Positions 62,202 to 64,000 of a stretch of 64,000 nucleotides of DNA are shown here, in pieces. The notes beneath the pieces were generated by a model that had not been told where the DNA came from, did no database searches, and was given only the letters and a program-made list of their open reading frames with translations. The translations under genes and the position numbers were made by a program. The DNA is taken from assembly GCA_902534465.1 (NCBI GenBank), contig CACAPU010000002.1, positions 1-64,000 of the forward strand. The letters are read 5' to 3'. Positions within the stretch are counted from its first letter, which is position 1. Each line of letters opens with the position of its first letter. The stretch is from an uncultured Pelagibacteraceae bacterium. Its GTDB lineage: Bacteria > Pseudomonadota > Alphaproteobacteria > Pelagibacterales > Pelagibacteraceae.

Positions 62202-62618
62202 ATGTCATTAAAAGGTAGTAAAACAGAGGAAAATTTAAAAGAAGCATTTGCTGGGGAAAGCCAAGCAAATAGAAGATATCTTTATTTTGCTCAAAAAGCC
62301 GATGTTGAAGGCTTTAACGATGTAGCAGCGGTATTTAGATCAACTGCAGAAGGTGAAACTGGACATGCTCATGGTCACTTAGAATATTTAGAAGAAGTAG
62401 GTGATCCAGCAACTGGTAAGCCAATTGGTGAAACAAAAGCTAATCTAGAATCTGCAATTCAAGGTGAAACACATGAGTACACAGATATGTACCCTGGAAT
62501 GGCTAAAACAGCTAGAGACGAAGGTTTTGATGAAATAGCTGACTGGTTCGAGACTTTAGCAAAAGCTGAAAAATCGCACGCTGGTAAATTTCAAAAGACT
62601 TTAGAAAGCATCGCTTAA
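62202..62618 (+). CDS. rbr: rubrerythrin family protein
   Basis: [56 protein letters not shown]; diiron ExxH motifs. Confidence 0.94.
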   Translation: MSLKGSKTEENLKEAFAGESQANRRYLYFAQKADVEGFNDVAAVFRSTAEGETGHAHGHLEYLEEVGDPATGKPIGETKANLESAIQGETHEYTDMYPGMAKTARDEGFDEIADWFETLAKAEKSHAGKFQKTLESIA

Positions 62619-62624
62619 AAAAAA

Positions 62625-62653
62625 TTTGTGGACGAACCCCTCCCGTCCACAAA
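62625..62653. other. perfect 10-bp inverted repeat/hairpin between rubrerythrin and Fe-S gene
   Basis: TTTGTGGACG-AACCCCTCC-CGTCCACAAA. Confidence 0.85.
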
Positions 62654-62674
62654 AACCACATTTATAAAAAATCT

Positions 62675-64000
62675 ATGAGCAAAGAAGGCGGCACACAAGC
62701 ACCTACAAGACACCCATTAAAATTTAGAGATCCAGATTTTATAAATCCTGAAAAAATTGATCAGGAAATGAGAAGAGTATTTGATATCTGTCATGGATGC
62801 AGAAGATGTTTTAACTTGTGTGATAGTTTTCCAAAATTATTTGACTTTATCGATGAAACTGAGAGTGGCGAAGTATCAGATCTTTCAAGTGAAAAGTTTA
62901 AACCTGTTGTAGATGCTTGCACTTTATGTGATATGTGTTTTATGACTAAATGTCCGTATGTTCCACCACACGAATTTGATTTAGATTTTCCACATTTGAT
63001 GTTGAGATATAGAACGGCTCAAAGAAAAAATGGAGATATATCAAAAACTGCTAATCAATTAACTCAAATTGATCGAAATTCAAAAATAGGAATATTTTTT
63101 AGCTTTTTTATAAATTGGATTACTAATGTAAAAAATAAATTTGCTAGAAAAGTTTTAGAATTTTTTACTGGAATAGACAAAAGAGTTATTTTACCAAAAT
63201 ATAATAAAGAAACATTCGCAAATTATTTTCAAAAATTTAAAAAAAATATTTTACCAAAATATAAAGAAAGAAAAGTCGTAATATATTCGACATGTTTTGT
63301 TAACTTTAACAAGAAAAAAACTGGAGAAGCAGCTTTGAAAGTACTTCATCATAATAATGTAGAAGTAGAACACTCTTATGCGGGCTGTTGTGGTATGCCT
63401 TATCTGGAACAAGCAGATCTAGATCAAGTTACAAAGCAAGCAGAGTTAGTCTCTAGAGAATTAATCAAATATGTCGAAAAAGGTTATAAAGTAGTAACCT
63501 TAACAGCAAGTTGTGGATTGATGTTAAAGTTTGAATGGCCTTTATTGATGCCAAATGATGGGATAATTAAAAAACTTTCTCAAAACACTCTCGATATTGA
63601 TGAGTATGTTATGGATATTGCAAATAAAGAGGGTTTAGTTGATGGTTTGAAAGAAATTGATGGAGGAGTAACAGTCCATAATGCTTGTCATGCTAGAGCA
63701 CAAAATATGGGTAATAAAGCAAGAGATATGCTTAAATTAATTCCAAATATTAAATTAGATGTTGTTGAAAGATGCGCAGGTCATGGAGGAACTTTTGGTA
63801 TTATGAAAGAAACTCATGATATAGCAAACAAGGTGGGCAAAACTACCGCAAGTACTGTTAAAAGAAAAAATAATAAATATATGGCATCTGACTGTCCATT
63901 GGCTGGTAAACATATTAAGCAGTTAGCTGATGATACAAACATCGTAAGTGATGAAGCTGTGCATCCAATTGAGATAGTCTCAAAAAGTTATGGATTATAG
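62675..64000 (+). CDS. (Fe-S)-binding oxidoreductase, GlpC/heterodisulfide-reductase-like with two CCG domains
   Basis: CHGCRRCFNLCDSFP and CTLCDMCFMTKCPYVPP 4Fe-4S motifs; CCG motifs YAGCCGMPY and VHNACHARAQNMG...ERCAGHGG. Stop tag at 63998-64000. Confidence 0.87.
   Translation: MSKEGGTQAPTRHPLKFRDPDFINPEKIDQEMRRVFDICHGCRRCFNLCDSFPKLFDFIDETESGEVSDLSSEKFKPVVDACTLCDMCFMTKCPYVPPHEFDLDFPHLMLRYRTAQRKNGDISKTANQLTQIDRNSKIGIFFSFFINWITNVKNKFARKVLEFFTGIDKRVILPKYNKETFANYFQKFKKNILPKYKERKVVIYSTCFVNFNKKKTGEAALKVLHHNNVEVEHSYAGCCGMPYLEQADLDQVTKQAELVSRELIKYVEKGYKVVTLTASCGLMLKFEWPLLMPNDGIIKKLSQNTLDIDEYVMDIANKEGLVDGLKEIDGGVTVHNACHARAQNMGNKARDMLKLIPNIKLDVVERCAGHGGTFGIMKETHDIANKVGKTTASTVKRKNNKYMASDCPLAGKHIKQLADDTNIVSDEAVHPIEIVSKSYGL

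Noticed and set aside
1-64000. CRISPR arrays, rRNA, tRNA, transposases/IS elements, prophage genes
   Set aside because: No direct-repeat array, no rRNA-like or convincing tRNA T-arm sequence and no transposase/integrase ORFs seen by eye. A tRNAscan/Infernal run would be needed for certainty on small RNAs.

Overview
This AT-rich, gene-dense window looks like a streamlined alphaproteobacterial (SAR11/Pelagibacter-like) chromosome. Taxonomy is inferred from gene content, gene order and compactness, not from a search. The left third has the classic alphaproteobacterial origin-proximal order: dnaQ-coaE-aroE-[polysaccharide lyase]-maf-ppsR on the minus strand, a roughly 280 bp non-coding gap with DnaA-box-like sequences, then hemE-hemH-hemJ-rho on the plus strand. 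Next come mnmE-mnmG-rsmG-parA-parB, with a perfect 16-bp parS palindrome inside rsmG, and holA-lptE-leuS. The rest is mainly core genes: porin, yggS, nth, dapB, grpE-dnaK-dnaJ, rdgB, rsmI, maeB, murJ, trpS, nifU-like, fur, miaB, phoH-ybeY-lnt, metK, nusA-infB-rbfA-rpsO-pnp, fabI-fabB-fabA, irr, rubrerythrin and an Fe-S oxidoreductase. Accessory insertions are a secreted polysaccharide lyase, tandem sulfotransferases, a TPR/O-GlcNAc-transferase-like protein and an FG-GAP/ASPIC protein next to a Cys-rich secreted protein. I saw no CRISPR array, rRNA, tRNA, transposon or prophage. The best leads are the oriC/parS layout, an untracked 36-aa ArfA-like ORF, two untracked small membrane ORFs, paired Irr-box-like sites, a perfect 10-bp hairpin between rubrerythrin and the Fe-S gene, and divergent genes with overlapping start regions. 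I found no convincing large novel system.
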